Shown here: in pieces, positions 35,078 to 54,495 of the stretch
How positions within the stretch are numbered: position 1 is the stretch's first letter
Layout: the number at the start of each line of letters is the position of its first letter
Assembly (NCBI RefSeq): GCF_037975245.1
Contig: NC_092563.1
Coordinates: forward strand, 1,207,001 to 1,271,000
DNA from: Apostichopus japonicus
Lineage: Eukaryota; Echinodermata; Holothuroidea; Aspidochirotida; Stichopodidae
Direction of reading: 5' to 3'
DNA length: 64,000 nucleotides
The notes under the pieces: generated by a model
Database searches by the model: none
The model's input: the letters and a program-made list of their open reading frames with translations, nothing else
What the model was told of the DNA's origin: nothing
Made by a program: the position numbers and the translations under genes

Positions 35078-35862
35078 TTAAGCTTTCTAAAACTATTACA
35101 TAGGTGGAATGAAATAATCTATTAGTAAAAGATACTGTTATGTCTGGCTAAATCCATGTCAGACTTACCTTTATCAATCCAGGTATGCATATGAAGTTTT
35201 ACATAGCCATAACTTTTTTAGTTAGTCTGTTTCTGCATAGTTAAGGCCAAGTGTAACTTATTATTATTTAAAAATCTGTTGTCTAGAGCTGACACTCTGA
35301 GAGACCTATAGCTTAGGTCTATTGCTCAGGGGTTGAAGAAACTTAGGCGTCATTACGCTACACCTAAATGCGTGACTGTGGCGCACATCTGCCTAGCCTA
35401 AAGACCACAGTACTGGCTCTTAAGACTAGACCTGCGTTAGGACACGAAAGAACTAAGATCGATCTTTATTGTTGAAACACCTAACAACTGTTATTTTGAA
35501 CAGACAATCAATACCTTCAGTTTTAGTTCAGGACGAGTCACGTTGGCCGCAGAAATAAAATAGGCTACACCAACTTCAGTACTTAAGTTTGACAAGACTA
35601 GGCCCTCATTCAGAATACTTTCACTAACGGTATGTTCTGACCGTTGACAAAGTTAATCAGGTACGAGTACGACCCAAATGAAAAACTCATTATCCGGCCG
35701 TACAGTTGTGGTTGATGGAGTCGATCGATAACAACAAGCCCCGAAAATGACGTCATCTATCTCACCGGTCACTATGTCCAAGGTACAGGTGATGCATAGG
35801 TCCCTTTGTGGGAGTGTCAGAACCGTAAAAGAAATGATATCATTGGCTAGTTTACACTAAGA

Positions 35863-36566
35863 CAGTGGCGTAGCCAGACTTTTCCATCTGGGGAGGGGGA
35901 AAAGGGGGGGAAGGGTCTGATTGGTAGGGCAGACTAAGCTAGTACAAAAGACATACCAAACAGTTTGCATGACAAACTGTGGCAAATCGGGTATTGTGTC
36001 AGCAATGTAGGGTACTGATGGTCACCCTAGTTAGCTGACGTTTTATGTTATTTCCACATAGGTATTATTAACGATAAAACAGATCACTGAAAAAGTCATC
36101 AATAATTCTCTTTAAAAATCTGAATAGACTATGCTCTTTCTGTCAGTATTCAAAGATGATCAGCATTATATCTGACTTGCCTGGGAGTGTAACCACCCCC
36201 CCCCCCCAATCAACAAAATATGTTATCATTCCCCCTTCGGGCCCTTCTTTTGCACTGTCTAGGGCTCACTCAAACAGTCTAGCGAAGGTTAATTCGCCTA
36301 TTCTGATGACTGTCTGCGAACTTATCGACGAATTTCGCGCCCTATGATAAGGTGACCATATTTTCGTGACTGAATTCGGGGACATTTATTGCGTGACTGA
36401 TATGGGGAGGGGTTTAAGGGAAGGGGCTGTCCCCCTCTCCTTTGGAAAATTTTCAAGTGCCTAAGGTGCTTAGATGTAAAATGGTGATACTTTGAAGCAC
36501 TTTTTAAATCAATTTTATTTTCAAAAATGTAGCTTTTTTAAATGAAATCCACTTACTACGCCACTG
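35863..36566. mobile_element. hAT-type MITE
   Basis: The left end is CAGTGGCGTAGCCAG and the right end on the opposite strand is CAGTGGCGTAGTAAG. The flanks are CACTAAGA and CACTATGA, an 8-bp duplication with one mismatch. The interior near 36400 resembles the interior of the MITE at 22216, so both belong to one non-autonomous family. It lies upstream of gene A, between the two sulfotransferase genes. Confidence 0.85.
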
Positions 36567-36779
36567 CACTATGATTACGTATTCAGTCAGCCTTGTTTTA
36601 TGTTATCCAGACAGTTTTGTTTAAACACCGCTACGCCCTGTCAAAGTTCAGCCTTATTGTTCACTGTAGAAAAAACATGACCCAGAAATCCAGTCCACCC
36701 AGGTCCCCATGTACAACTTTCATTTTTACTTGTTTTTCCCCTCTAATCAGTAGTGTATACACTATATATAAACAATATA

Positions 36780-36782
<3 letters not shown>

Positions 36783-36835
<53 letters not shown>

Positions 36836-37026
36836 CAATTCCTGCTACTCCTTGTCACTTTCGGTGATCATGCACTGAAGAAGAGCTAGTTTTGCTCGAA
36901 AGCTCTGCAAAAACCAAACATTGGCTGTTTTACTTCCAATCACTTACCTAATTCAATTATTGTATCTCACTCGAGATCCAGCCTTCTCTAAATGCAGCAT
37001 AGTTGTTTAACAGTTTTTCCGTTATT

Positions 37027-37110
<84 letters not shown>
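36783..37110. repeat. Two (TA)n tracts flanking a shared-motif spacer
   Basis: TA runs at 36783-36833 and 37029-37110. The spacer and the sequence after the second run share TATCTC..TCGAGATCC (about 36965 and 37161), so the region is probably a repeat array with TA tails. The spacer also holds a hammerhead-like core (see findings). Confidence 0.85.
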
Positions 37111-37112
<2 letters not shown>

Positions 37113-37349
37113 TTTGCCTTTGTCGTTTACTTCCATTTCTTATAACGAAGTATGTTCAAAGTATCTCTTTCGAGATCCGGTTTTAGGAATCACAAATGAT
37201 TTTGAGTTGGTTAGTATCATGTTTGATCTCTAGAGTAAGGCAAAATATGTCACCAACTTAACAGAACTAGTATTGTTCGATACAGGTTACAACTCCGACA
37301 GTGGAATTACGACCTTCCTTGCCGGTTTCGAACCTCTAGACATACAATC

Positions 37350-37436
37350 ATCCTAGTGGTTAGGGTGTCCGCATATAAAGAGGGAGGCACGGGTTCGAAT
37401 CCCGGTGGAGGCTGGAAGTTTTTTCACTGTCCTGGA
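37350..37436 (+). repeat. tRNA-derived SINE head
   Basis: Contains an A-box-like TAGTGGTTAGGGTGTCC and a B box GGGTTCGAATCCCGG at tRNA spacing, followed by a T6 run that could end Pol III transcription. The acceptor stem does not pair, so it is unlikely to be a working tRNA; the D-arm text resembles tRNA-Glu/Asp. A (TA)n tract and AATTGAAATCGTAGTGAGTT follow; the last segment recurs in opposite orientation near 45700. Confidence 0.6.
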
Positions 37437-37447
37437 TTTTCCAAATC

Positions 37448-37468
37448 ACTAAAATATATTTATATATA

Positions 37469-37526
<58 letters not shown>

Positions 37527-37539
37527 TTATATATAATTG
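37448..37539. repeat. (TA)n tract after tRNA-like SINE head
   Basis: An interrupted TA run following the SINE-like unit and preceding AATTGAAATCGTAGTGAGTT; possibly the SINE tail region. Confidence 0.85.
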
Positions 37540-38493
37540 AAATCGTAGTGAGTTATATATATTTACTTTATCTATATGATTTTCTTGTGGTTATTTCGTT
37601 TTTCCATAAAAGAAACACATTGGTCGGCTCGTGTCTTTCTTCCACTATCCGAACCATCTCAGAAAATTTAAAATGGATCAAATCCCGTAACAAAACTGTC
37701 TTTTTGTTCAATCTTTCATGAAAACTGCAAACATGTTGTTAAGTTGTACTTGAATGTCTTCGCAGGTTAACTTGAAATCAAGACAATTTGAAGGAAATTA
37801 TATCAACTCGCCTATGGTCCAATACAATATGCACAAGTTGCCAACTTCTTATTTTATCTTGGAAGATCTTGGAAGCATACGATTCCAAACACAAACCCAC
37901 GCGGGGACAATATCTTAAAGCAGATGTAAGTTGTCTAAACTCGTCAGTGTCAGAGGTTTATTGATAAAATTATTCATACCAAAACAACAGAAAATTACAA
38001 CAAGTATATCGCTTTTGTTTTCTTCTTCTTGAAAGCAGTAGATTGTCAGCTACCCCAATGACGAGAATTTTTTATTAATATGAATATTAGTATCACGAAT
38101 GGCGTGACATTCTTACTGTACAAACACATATATTTCACCGCATCAAACGCTTGTCCCGGTGCTTTCTACATTGATCGCGAAGAATGTACTCAATTACAAC
38201 TGCGGCTGTAACTGTTTATAGTGGTTACCTATATCTAACTAGCAAACAGTGTCGTGCGATAACAAAGTTCATAATGTTTAAAGACTATAGTTAAACAAAT
38301 ACGACTGGAAAATACGATTTTATCAACTAACTGTTCAACATAAAAAATATTGCTTAATCATTCAGAAACTGACACAAAACACTGACAGATTGTAAAGGCA
38401 TCCTCCTCGATCTGTCAATACAACATATACGAACAGAGACTGAAAGCTAGCATTTTGGGTTTCGATGATAATCGTATACCTTTGCGCCTCTCT

Positions 38494-38495
<2 letters not shown>

Positions 38496-38567
<72 letters not shown>

Positions 38568-38568
38568 G
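38496..38568. repeat. (TA)n microsatellite
   Basis: About 70 bp TA run, intergenic. Confidence 0.95.
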
Positions 38569-38569
38569 C

Positions 38570-40700
38570 ACAGCCAAAAATATTCGAAGCATGACGGGCT
38601 GTGATTACAATGCCCTTTTATTGACTGGATATGCACTTTGTTTCCTATCGTAACTTAAAAAGTGTTAAAAGTGTTAAATTACTACAATGACATGCCGATG
38701 ACTACTTCATTGTACTTCATTTAGCAACAAGTCTAACCTTTATAGTTTGCCAAATCTATTTAACACTGTATGTTTGAACTAAATTCTTAAGCATTGTATC
38801 AAAAGTTCAAAACCATAGAACCATCATGCACCATGCGTTCTTTTACCAAAATTCACGAAAGGGGGGGGGGGGGACCCATTCCCTTCTAGACCCTCTACTG
38901 GCTGACATCTTAGCCTGCCCCGCACTCAGTCACTACAAAAACGATGGTTCCGTCCCTGTTCAATACTCCACCCAGGGACATTTTTTCTTTACTAGTAGTA
39001 TAGTAGTATTATGTCCCGCTTCAGAGCAGATCGTATTGTCAGTACGAGCAGTACGAATATCATGTTTCTATCAGATCAAGGGTTAGGAACTGTTTGTACT
39101 AACAATAACAGTGCTTTGAGAGCATGATATATTGGACTTGGAGTACAGTTTAGAGACTGGGTACCAGCATTATGAAATTGTCCTATAACTGGCTGAATTC
39201 TCAAAGAAATTAATGAATATGCATAGCTACATGCTTTGTGATGCCATCAGATGGTGCTGTATTCTTCCAAACTATAGTATCTTCCTTTCAAAATCGTCTT
39301 GCTAATTTATCCACCATTAGTATGTGATGGTACTAGTCTTGTAACATTTCCAGTTATATATAACTCTCAAGCTACTCCGAGATAATGGTTTGAAACAAAC
39401 TTCTTGTCTTTTTTCCCTTTTCTTTCGAAGAAATGTGCTTCAATCTGAAGATACATGATTTGGTAAAAACATTTATCATAATACCGAATAAAGTATACGA
39501 TTGATTTTACAGCTCAATTCGAATGATATGATGTTACCAGTTTAGCCTATATATACACAGCCAGATATAAACCAACAAATTCGCCATAAACTGACACGGT
39601 GCATTTTGTTTTATCAGCACACAATTATATGTAATCGGAATGCATTATTCAAAAGTAAACTAGTGAACAATTACATAAAATGCAAGTCACCGAACATTCA
39701 TATGATCGAGTTTGTAGACTTTCTTCCAATTGGTTTACATTCAGTAACACTTGTATGTACGCTAGGAAAAAGATCTTGTAATACACAACATTTTTATGCA
39801 GTAATTTGCATATACTCCCCCCCTTACCCAAACTAAAATTGAAGTCTAGCTAAACGGGCCTGAACCTATATTCCCCTTTCGATAATACGTAACTCTATAT
39901 ATAAACTATATGGGCGAATTTAACGCAGCAAATTTAATGCATAGCTCTAAGCTAAATCAGTGTGTCGCACAACACAAAAATGCAAATCTTCATGAGAAGC
40001 TACATACTTTTGCCTAGCTTGTTACATGGATGGCACAAATTGTAGGCCTATATGGTAAATATTTTGTATAAGTGTTTTCATGATTGAGTAAACTGAAAGT
40101 AATGTACGTACCTCGACTGATCATCAGCATCATGTGTATATATGATTCCAGCAAAAACTGACGCTACGGTCCAAGCATACCAGCACACAGTATAAACAGT
40201 GAGATCCTACTGTATAAAATGCCTTGTATAGCCTACATTATAGCGACCGTTACACTATGCTACTGTTCTACATGACTTTGAGCCTATGTGTTTCCTTATA
40301 TGTGTTGTATTAGAAAGCATTGTGGGTAGTAAGAACAACCTGACATAATTATTATGCCATACATCCGTTTAATTAAGAATAAGGAAACACCTCATATCTT
40401 GAGTTCATGTTGTAGCTTGTTACAGTAGGGGAAGATACCGTACGTCTAGAAATATAGGATGGCGCATATAAAACCAGTGTTTGTTTATATACAATTAATA
40501 TTGATAAATTATCATTTCTATATTGACACCTGTTACGTAACACTAACATCTCTGCCGGTATGACATCTTATAAAATGGGAGCTGGAAGAAAGGTCTCGAC
40601 ATAAAGACGGGTCACGTCTATTTTTTCAATATTTTTTTTTTTATCAAGAGATACAGGAAAGACGAAATATCGGCCCGACACCAGTAAATGTTACAAGGTG
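38570..40700. other. Intergenic, nothing recognised
   Basis: AT-rich DNA with a G run near 38862 and short frames without similarity to any family I know. Confidence 0.5.
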
Positions 40701-40709
40701 CTCACTGTT

Positions 40710-41141
40710 CAGGGCCCTAGCCTGCGGGGTTTGGGGGGGGGCAGCTGCCTGAGATTCCCACTTCCTAAATGAAAGCAGTCATATGGTAATATGAACGCCT
40801 GGACAGTATGCGTTATTGCAGTTAGTTTTTAGCAAAATGTTCATATAATTTCTTCTGATTTCATTAATCAGTAGTGTGCGACCTCAAAATTCTAGGCACG
40901 TATATTGTATACGAATGGCATTCGAGAAGAACACAAGGTTTATTTTAGCCGCTCATCATGTATAGGCCCATACGACTTGTGTTGGTTTCACGAGTTTTGT
41001 TAATAGAATAACAATAAAGGTATAGAGAGCTCTGGTACATATACACACATCAAAGCATCACCATGTAACATTTGACGATACATAGGCCTATTGGTATTCC
41101 TCAGCTATCCCCCTAGAGATTCTACCCAGGCTACGGCCCTG
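40710..41141. mobile_element. Possible hAT-type MITE
   Basis: The left end is CAGGGCCCTAGCCTG and the right end on the opposite strand is CAGGGCCGTAGCCTG. The flanking octamers (TCACTGTT and TTATTCTT) agree at only 5 of 8 positions, so the duplication is decayed or the pairing is wrong. The 432-bp interior is non-coding. Confidence 0.55.
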
Positions 41142-41940
41142 TTATTCTTTTGTTCGTTTTTGTTTTGTTTCTTTGGTTTACTACACGAAGGTGATTGGCC
41201 AACTGCATCAATCAAATCTCAAATGACAATTAGTAATTTTGATGAATTACACGATATATGCTAATATTGTGGAAATTCATCTGCATAATATTAATACTTT
41301 ATGTCACGCATTGGAGCTGTGACAAGATCCCAAATGCGTATATGTCATATTTAAGTGATATGAACAATTAACATTCATCATAATCATAATCATCATTATC
41401 ATCATAAAAAAAGGACGGATATTTTAGGATGGGAGAGTAATTAGTTTTTCTTCTTTCTCTTAGTCAGGTAATTGTCTTTGAGCTAGCTAAGCGATAATAT
41501 TAAGGGTATGACAACAAACCGCTCTGCTACTGAGAAAGAACGGACTTCCCTCAAGTACCGGAGCAGTTAAAAGTACATTAACTGCCTTACTGCATGCCAA
41601 CTTGATTGCATGAGATTGACTTTATCTACCTTACGCAAATAGTTGAATAATATTGATATGGGTAGTGGCGCTATTACAGTAACTTCTATCAGAGCTGTAG
41701 ACAGCGCTATATACGGTTCTGACTGTTATATCTACGCGTGACAGTGGAAATACACTGACTAAAATGGGACGCTTTTTTTTTAGCAAGCTGTAATCCATAC
41801 ACAGCAATTTATGATGGTTACAAAAATGAATTAAAAAAATATGAATTTCCATATCCCTAGGGTGATGACACACACAGCGTTTCGTTGTTTCTCCACTCAA
41901 AGATACAAAATGTCATTTATTTGATCAACAAGTTATTCCT

Positions 41941-42142
41941 GGCGCGGTCAGACGGTTTGTTACCGTGGCGACATTTTGAGATTAGCTTTGACTTTTTGTT
42001 CATTTTGTCTTTGGCGCGTAGGATTGCCAGCTTTTCTTCCACGCAGAGGTTGCCCTGCCTACGCACCAAAGACAAATAAAGGCAAAATGACAGAGCTAAT
42101 CTCAAAATGTCGCCACGGTAACAAACCGCCTGACCGCGCAAG
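41941..42142. repeat. Long hairpin (foldback/MITE), arms about 80 bp
   Basis: The left arm begins GCGCGGTCAGACGGTTTGTT and the right arm read backward begins GCGCGGTCAGGCGGTTTGTT. Both continue ACCGTGGCGACATTTTGAGA to CTTTGG-GCGTAGG with few differences. The loop is about 30 bp. No clear target duplication was read. Confidence 0.85.
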
Positions 42143-42329
42143 CAAGAAATAAAAACACGCGGCCGTTACGTTTACGTTCAGTTGTCTGATGATCGCCGTG
42201 ACTGGCGTGAAACTCGAGTTACAACATGCTGTAAGTTACAGTATAGGTATACTATATTATATTATTTGTTCTACATCTACGTATTTGGGCACTCTTGCAG
42301 CAGGAAGTGAACAATTGAATCTCTGAATG

Positions 42330-42330
<1 letters not shown>

Positions 42331-42374
<44 letters not shown>
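42331..42374. repeat. (TA)n microsatellite
   Basis: A short TA run about 190 bp from the long hairpin. Confidence 0.9.
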
Positions 42375-42378
<4 letters not shown>

Positions 42379-43544
42379 GAAAAATATACGCAGCACACAG
42401 CACACTATAAAGCACTCGGTTAGCTTGAAGTTCAGAATAACATGTAAAACGAAGATATTACATTATTATAGGCCCATATAGATGAAAACACGAAAAGCTT
42501 GAATAATTATCTACTTATAGTTAGAGAATCATCCTCGACAGAATTAGGGAAATGTGTTATTTTAAATAACAAATGTGTACTGTGAAATCTTTATCATCAA
42601 AACAAGAGCAGGTTGTAATTTATGAAATGTAGAACGTGTGATGAACAACTCACCTTCAAGAAAAGGTTTTATCTTTTCGTATTTTCAAATAAGGACATCT
42701 GGATGCCACAAAACTACAGGTGATATAATATTTACATCTATTGCAGTATACACCGAAAATCATGATGATATCCGTTATCTTACAGTAGACTATATATTTA
42801 CATTTTCTGGAATACATGACTGGGGCCCAGTGATTAACTGTCGGCAATTATTGTTTTGTTTCAATTACTAACTGCCAAGGTATACAGTGACCATTAAGTT
42901 AACTCTTCGTAGACAAATTAAGAAATCGCAAGATGAAACTAGAGTATATAAGTCAAAATATAGTATTTAACTGTTGTTATCATTATAATGATGAAAGCGA
43001 CGTGATGCTCACTTTGCACACAAAGCGATATAGCATGTCTATGTGTTGATATAGCTAAAGATATCTTGCCTTCCCTATCTACTGAGTCAGGAGAAGATAA
43101 TCTAAAGTTACACAACACTCGTTTCGACTTTTAACACTCGATTCTCACTGCTTTATCTGTTAAAACTAGTAAAGGTGAGTACCCGTTAATCAGTGAAAAC
43201 TGTTGTGTGTTATAATTTCTTAACATGTAGTGGTATATATTTGCCAGTATACACTGTACTTTCATGTCCCGCTTTCAAAGCAGTTTTACTGAGAGTATGT
43301 CTGTAATGTTTCCTATCAAAGGTTATGAAGTGTTCATATACTGTCAATACGAGTGCTTACAAACATGCATGGAATAAGAATACAGTATACAGTGGTAATA
43401 GCACTGGGAAATTGTCAGAAGGCTGGCTATAACGTAAGAATAATTGTATAGCATCATATTGTATATCCACATGAACCGCCCAATAATGTGATGCACAGCA
43501 TAAGCGTATTGCACGAAAGACTTAGGTTTTACAGAGTCATGGCA

Positions 43545-50777
<7,233 letters not shown>

Positions 50778-51060
50778 TTTACTGTTTACACTGCAGTTAG
50801 CCTATGTTGGTCGATACCGTTGTATGTTATCTTCATCATCACATGAACCCGGAAGTTAAAGTCACTCGTTCCTGACTCAGTCCTGTTTAAAATGTTCGAA
50901 CATCTAATTCGAAAAATGAGGTGCAATGGCTTGAGATGATCGCATCGTATGAATCAGACAAATCGTATTGCTATGATATCGAATGAAACGAAAGGGAAAA
51001 CACTGCGATAGCTTTGAAATGTTTTAAATGAGTTAAATCACTTCACAGTACTACTGAGAC

Positions 51061-51145
51061 TTAAAAATAGACAGTATATGGACCCTCATTATAGGTTAGC
51101 ACGCTATATTTGCTAGAAGTTTTCAGAAAGTACTTCCTTGAGGTC
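51061..51145. mobile_element. Left half of a second copy of the 63699 MITE family
   Basis: Begins TTAAAAATAGACAGTATATG followed by GACCCT, matching the left end at 63695, and continues with AGAAGTTTTCAGAAAGTACT. It is cut by another MITE at about 51146. The right half resumes at about 51520. Confidence 0.5.
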
Positions 51146-51510
51146 ATAGGCGTAGGAGGCAGGGGGAGCTGTGGGGGGAGGGGGCTGAGCCCCCAACCAA
51201 AAATTGTTGTGAAAATCCGGGCAATATGATGAGAATTTTTCGGGCACCTACTGAAAGAAAAATAATTTGCAATGTGTTTTTCAATGGTTAAACTATATAT
51301 ATTATTATTATCATTATTATTGCAATGACTTCCCCAATAATTCTAACCAATACGGAAGGGTAATTACACGGCAAAGGATTTTATGTAATTGGCATGCGAA
51401 GTAATAACCGATGCATGCCTATATGATATGCACCTTGACATGTTGAACGCGCGCTCCGCGCGCGAAAGATTTTGGTTGAGGTCTTTACTCTTCAAGTTGT
51501 TTTCAGACAT
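51146..51510. mobile_element. MITE copy (CAAAGGCGTAGGAG family) interrupting another repeat
   Basis: Starts CATAGGCGTAGGAGGCAG, then a G-rich stretch, TTCGGGCACCTACTGAAAG and a GCGCGCTCCGCGCGC palindrome. The flanking text on both sides (AGAAGTTTTCAGAAAGTACT on the left, CTGAATGTCCCAGTGAGG on the right) is nearly continuous in the repeat at 63699-63926, so this locus looks like a filled site. The exact right end is uncertain. Confidence 0.5.
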
Positions 51511-51689
51511 GGTTAAGGAACACATAAGAAGACTGAATGTCCCAGTGAGGAAAGTTTCCTGCAAGCTTGTGAATGCGTATTATAAAGGTTTCCCATAACT
51601 GTCAATGAGAGCGTATTATGTAACGCTAGTAGAATCACTGAGTGGTATACGGACTCATATATCTGTCATACAACATACAAAACATTAAT

Positions 51690-51706
51690 GATATATATAT
51701 ATATAC

Positions 51707-51743
<37 letters not shown>

Positions 51744-51776
51744 GATATATATATATATATATATATAGATATATAG

Positions 51777-51872
<96 letters not shown>
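51690..51872. repeat. (TA)n microsatellite, longest in the window
   Basis: About 180 bp of TA with GATA, CATA and AATA interruptions, upstream of gene B. Confidence 0.95.
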
Positions 51873-51874
<2 letters not shown>

Positions 51875-52810
51875 TGATAGACGTTTCATAACTAATGGTC
51901 TTCCATAATTCACGCCGACGCCAGGGAATGGTAGGAATATAGCATGACGGTATACTGTGAAATATTGATACGAGCATCCAATATTTTGATAAATAAACAT
52001 GCCTGATAATATGCCACTTTTGTACCACGTGACTCTACACAATGATACCATCAAACAGGCAATGATCCAAGCAACGCAACACAGTAAGTTAATAATACTA
52101 ACCAACGTTGTCTAATTCAAGGCACTGTAGTTATATATCAGAGATACAAAACGTTGGGGTAAGTAGAGAAAATACCCCTCAGGTTTTAAAATGTAACCAT
52201 GCAGGGATGTAAATAAACCTACCTTCATGCATTAACCGACGGATATAACACATCAGAGCTGTCACAAGTAGACTACAGGGACTGCATCGGTTTACTTCCT
52301 TCGGTACGCTAGCCTTTATGTGACCGAGTACACATTTCTCGCAGAAATGCAAACTTGCATTAAATACACTAGGAGAGCCTTTTCTTTTGTTTCCTGTCCC
52401 GTGCAAATCCTCTACGTTTCCTAGGTTTTAATCCGTTCTGTTGATAGAGCAAGACTAAAGTGCTATACGTACCCTCGACAAAATTGACCTGTGTAGGCTA
52501 CAAGTGTACATTTTAAGTTGTGATTTGTATATTCACGACAACTCTTTTTATTTACTTTGTGGTATTTGTTCATGGGCGTGTACGCCTTATATTATTCCTG
52601 TACGTATGTACATTATCGTTATATAAGCGTTTGACCGACTGTGCATTTAAATGTATAAGGTTTAAAGTACAAGAAAAGGAGGGAAACACCACAGCATTAC
52701 CTGTGTTGGACATGACTGTATCAATTCGAGTTCAATGTGCAGAACTGAACACTAAACTGAAGGTAACACAGGTTGACCTACCCCCAAACAGTTTGCATAA
52801 TACTTAAAGG

Positions 52811-54495
52811 CAGCGCCGTAGCCAGGAATTTGAAAGGGGGGGGGGGGAGCACTTATTGTGATTGATATGGATTTTCAAAGTTGTAGGCACGACTATCTGA
52901 GCGGAGCGCCACCATCAGTTGGCGCGGAGCGTACAAGAAAATTTTTGGTTTAACAAACCCCCCAGATGGCCGGAAACGGCCCTTCCCGAGTGTTCATTCT
53001 GGTTCCCTGGCCTCTTCCTAACTTGAGCCACCTCATTCAATATCTCTTTTAAACCCAAAAAACAAATGAGTTGAAATAGTACGTAACTCAATACTACATA
53101 ATGTATTTAAAATTAGCAAGGTACATGTACAGAGTAGGCCTAGTCTTACGTTTCAACTTCTGATACTTGTAGATACAAAGATAGGCCTGAAATGTCTTTG
53201 ATACAACTATAGCCAGTAATTGTCTTTGATACAACTGTAGCTATTAAATGTCTAATTCAATACTACATAATGTATTTAAAATTAGCAAGGTACACGTACA
53301 GAGTAGTCTTACGTTTCAACTTCTGATACTTATAGATACAAAGATAGGCCTGAAATGTCTTTGATATAACTATAGCCAGTAATTGTCTTTGATACAACTG
53401 TAGCTATTAAATGTTTAAGTTAGCCTAATAAGAGAAGGCGAGAGGTATCCGACGATTGCAATCTGATGCAAATTTCTCAACTGTTTTCTCAACTGAAATA
53501 TTATCTGCGTAAACGGGTTCTAAAAAACTGACAAGATCGGATCCTAGTCTTTTTCGGCGGGTAGAGTGTTGAATGAAACGGCACGCGATAGAAATGACAG
53601 CCTAGATGACAGAAGAATAGGTCACCTAATTTAGCCATATTCTTGCTACGTTCATTTCAATAGTTTTTCCTGTCTATAGACTCTTAAACCCGTCCAGCAA
53701 GCTTATCGATTTGAATTATGGGTGTTTTTAAAAAAAAGATAACTTGGCCTAAAAAAATGTAGGCCCGGGCCTACAGTGCTACATACTGGCTACGCCCCTG
53801 ATCATATGATATCATAATCAGCAGATTTTGTTTCCTGTTTGAATTCTTTAACATGTTCTTTTACATAATATATCAGAAAGACAAACATAGTGCTCTTTTA
53901 CAATTTTTCCAGTAGGATGATTCTTGTTTATTGTCCAATGTCTGGACTTTAATACATTTGACGAACTTAACTGATGGACAATATAAACTTTCATATTTTG
54001 TAATATTGCCAGATATGCAGTGGCCTAAAAACAAATATCGTTATCGCAGTGTATTAGCAGTGTAATAATTATTACAGGAAGTGCCTATCACGTACGATTG
54101 CTAGCTTAGCTTCATAACATGCTGTTCGTGCAACACCTTAGGACGACTCATAGAACGAACGTTGTCGACGTTGTTGTGCATACAGTTCGTGACATTCCAT
54201 AGAGTGCGGTTAGGTAGGCAATATGTATTTTATTACGCAGTGGCCAACAGTAGGCTTGTAATTGGCTATATGCTAAATTTAGCTAATTGCATCTGCCAAA
54301 CTCAGTAAGCAGTTGAATCAGTAGGCGTGAATGTTACTACGATTACAATCGAGTTAACGGAGCTGACGAGTATTCAAGATCAAAAGAGCACTGACAAAAT
54401 ACCATGCTAAAAAACGACAGTTTAAAAAAAAAATCGACACTGAAAGGGGGGGGGGGAGCGGTCGCGCCCCCTGCTCCCCCCTAGCTACGTCCCTG
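52811..54495. mobile_element. hAT-type non-autonomous element, 1.7 kb
   Basis: The left end is CAGCGCCGTAGCCAGG and the right end on the opposite strand is CAGGGACGTAGCTAGG. The target duplication CTTAAAGG is perfect on both sides (52803-52810 and 54496-54503). The left part contains the block GCGGAGCGCCACCATCAGTT, shared with sequences at 45940 and 46940. An internal 169-bp tandem duplication occupies 53089-53416. No transposase frame was seen. A third TIR-like end (CAGGGGCGTAGCCAG, minus strand, about 53800) suggests a nested or composite origin. Confidence 0.88.
53089..53416 (+). repeat. Tandem duplication, 169-bp period, two copies
   Basis: CAATACTACATAATGTATTT starts both copies (53089 and 53258), which differ by a few substitutions and one short gap. 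Inside the hAT-type element 52811-54495. Confidence 0.9.

Noticed and set aside
35145-35195. ATG-containing exon with an excellent donor as the first exon of gene A
   Set aside because: The donor leaves phase 1 while the next gene A exon needs phase 0. It could still be a 5' UTR exon, but the sequence does not prove it.
37350-37436. Functional tRNA gene
   Set aside because: A and B boxes are present but the acceptor strands do not pair and the anticodon arm is not well formed.
52179-52406. 75-codon minus-strand Cys-containing frame
   Set aside because: No zinc-finger spacing or family resemblance, and no splice continuity with gene B.
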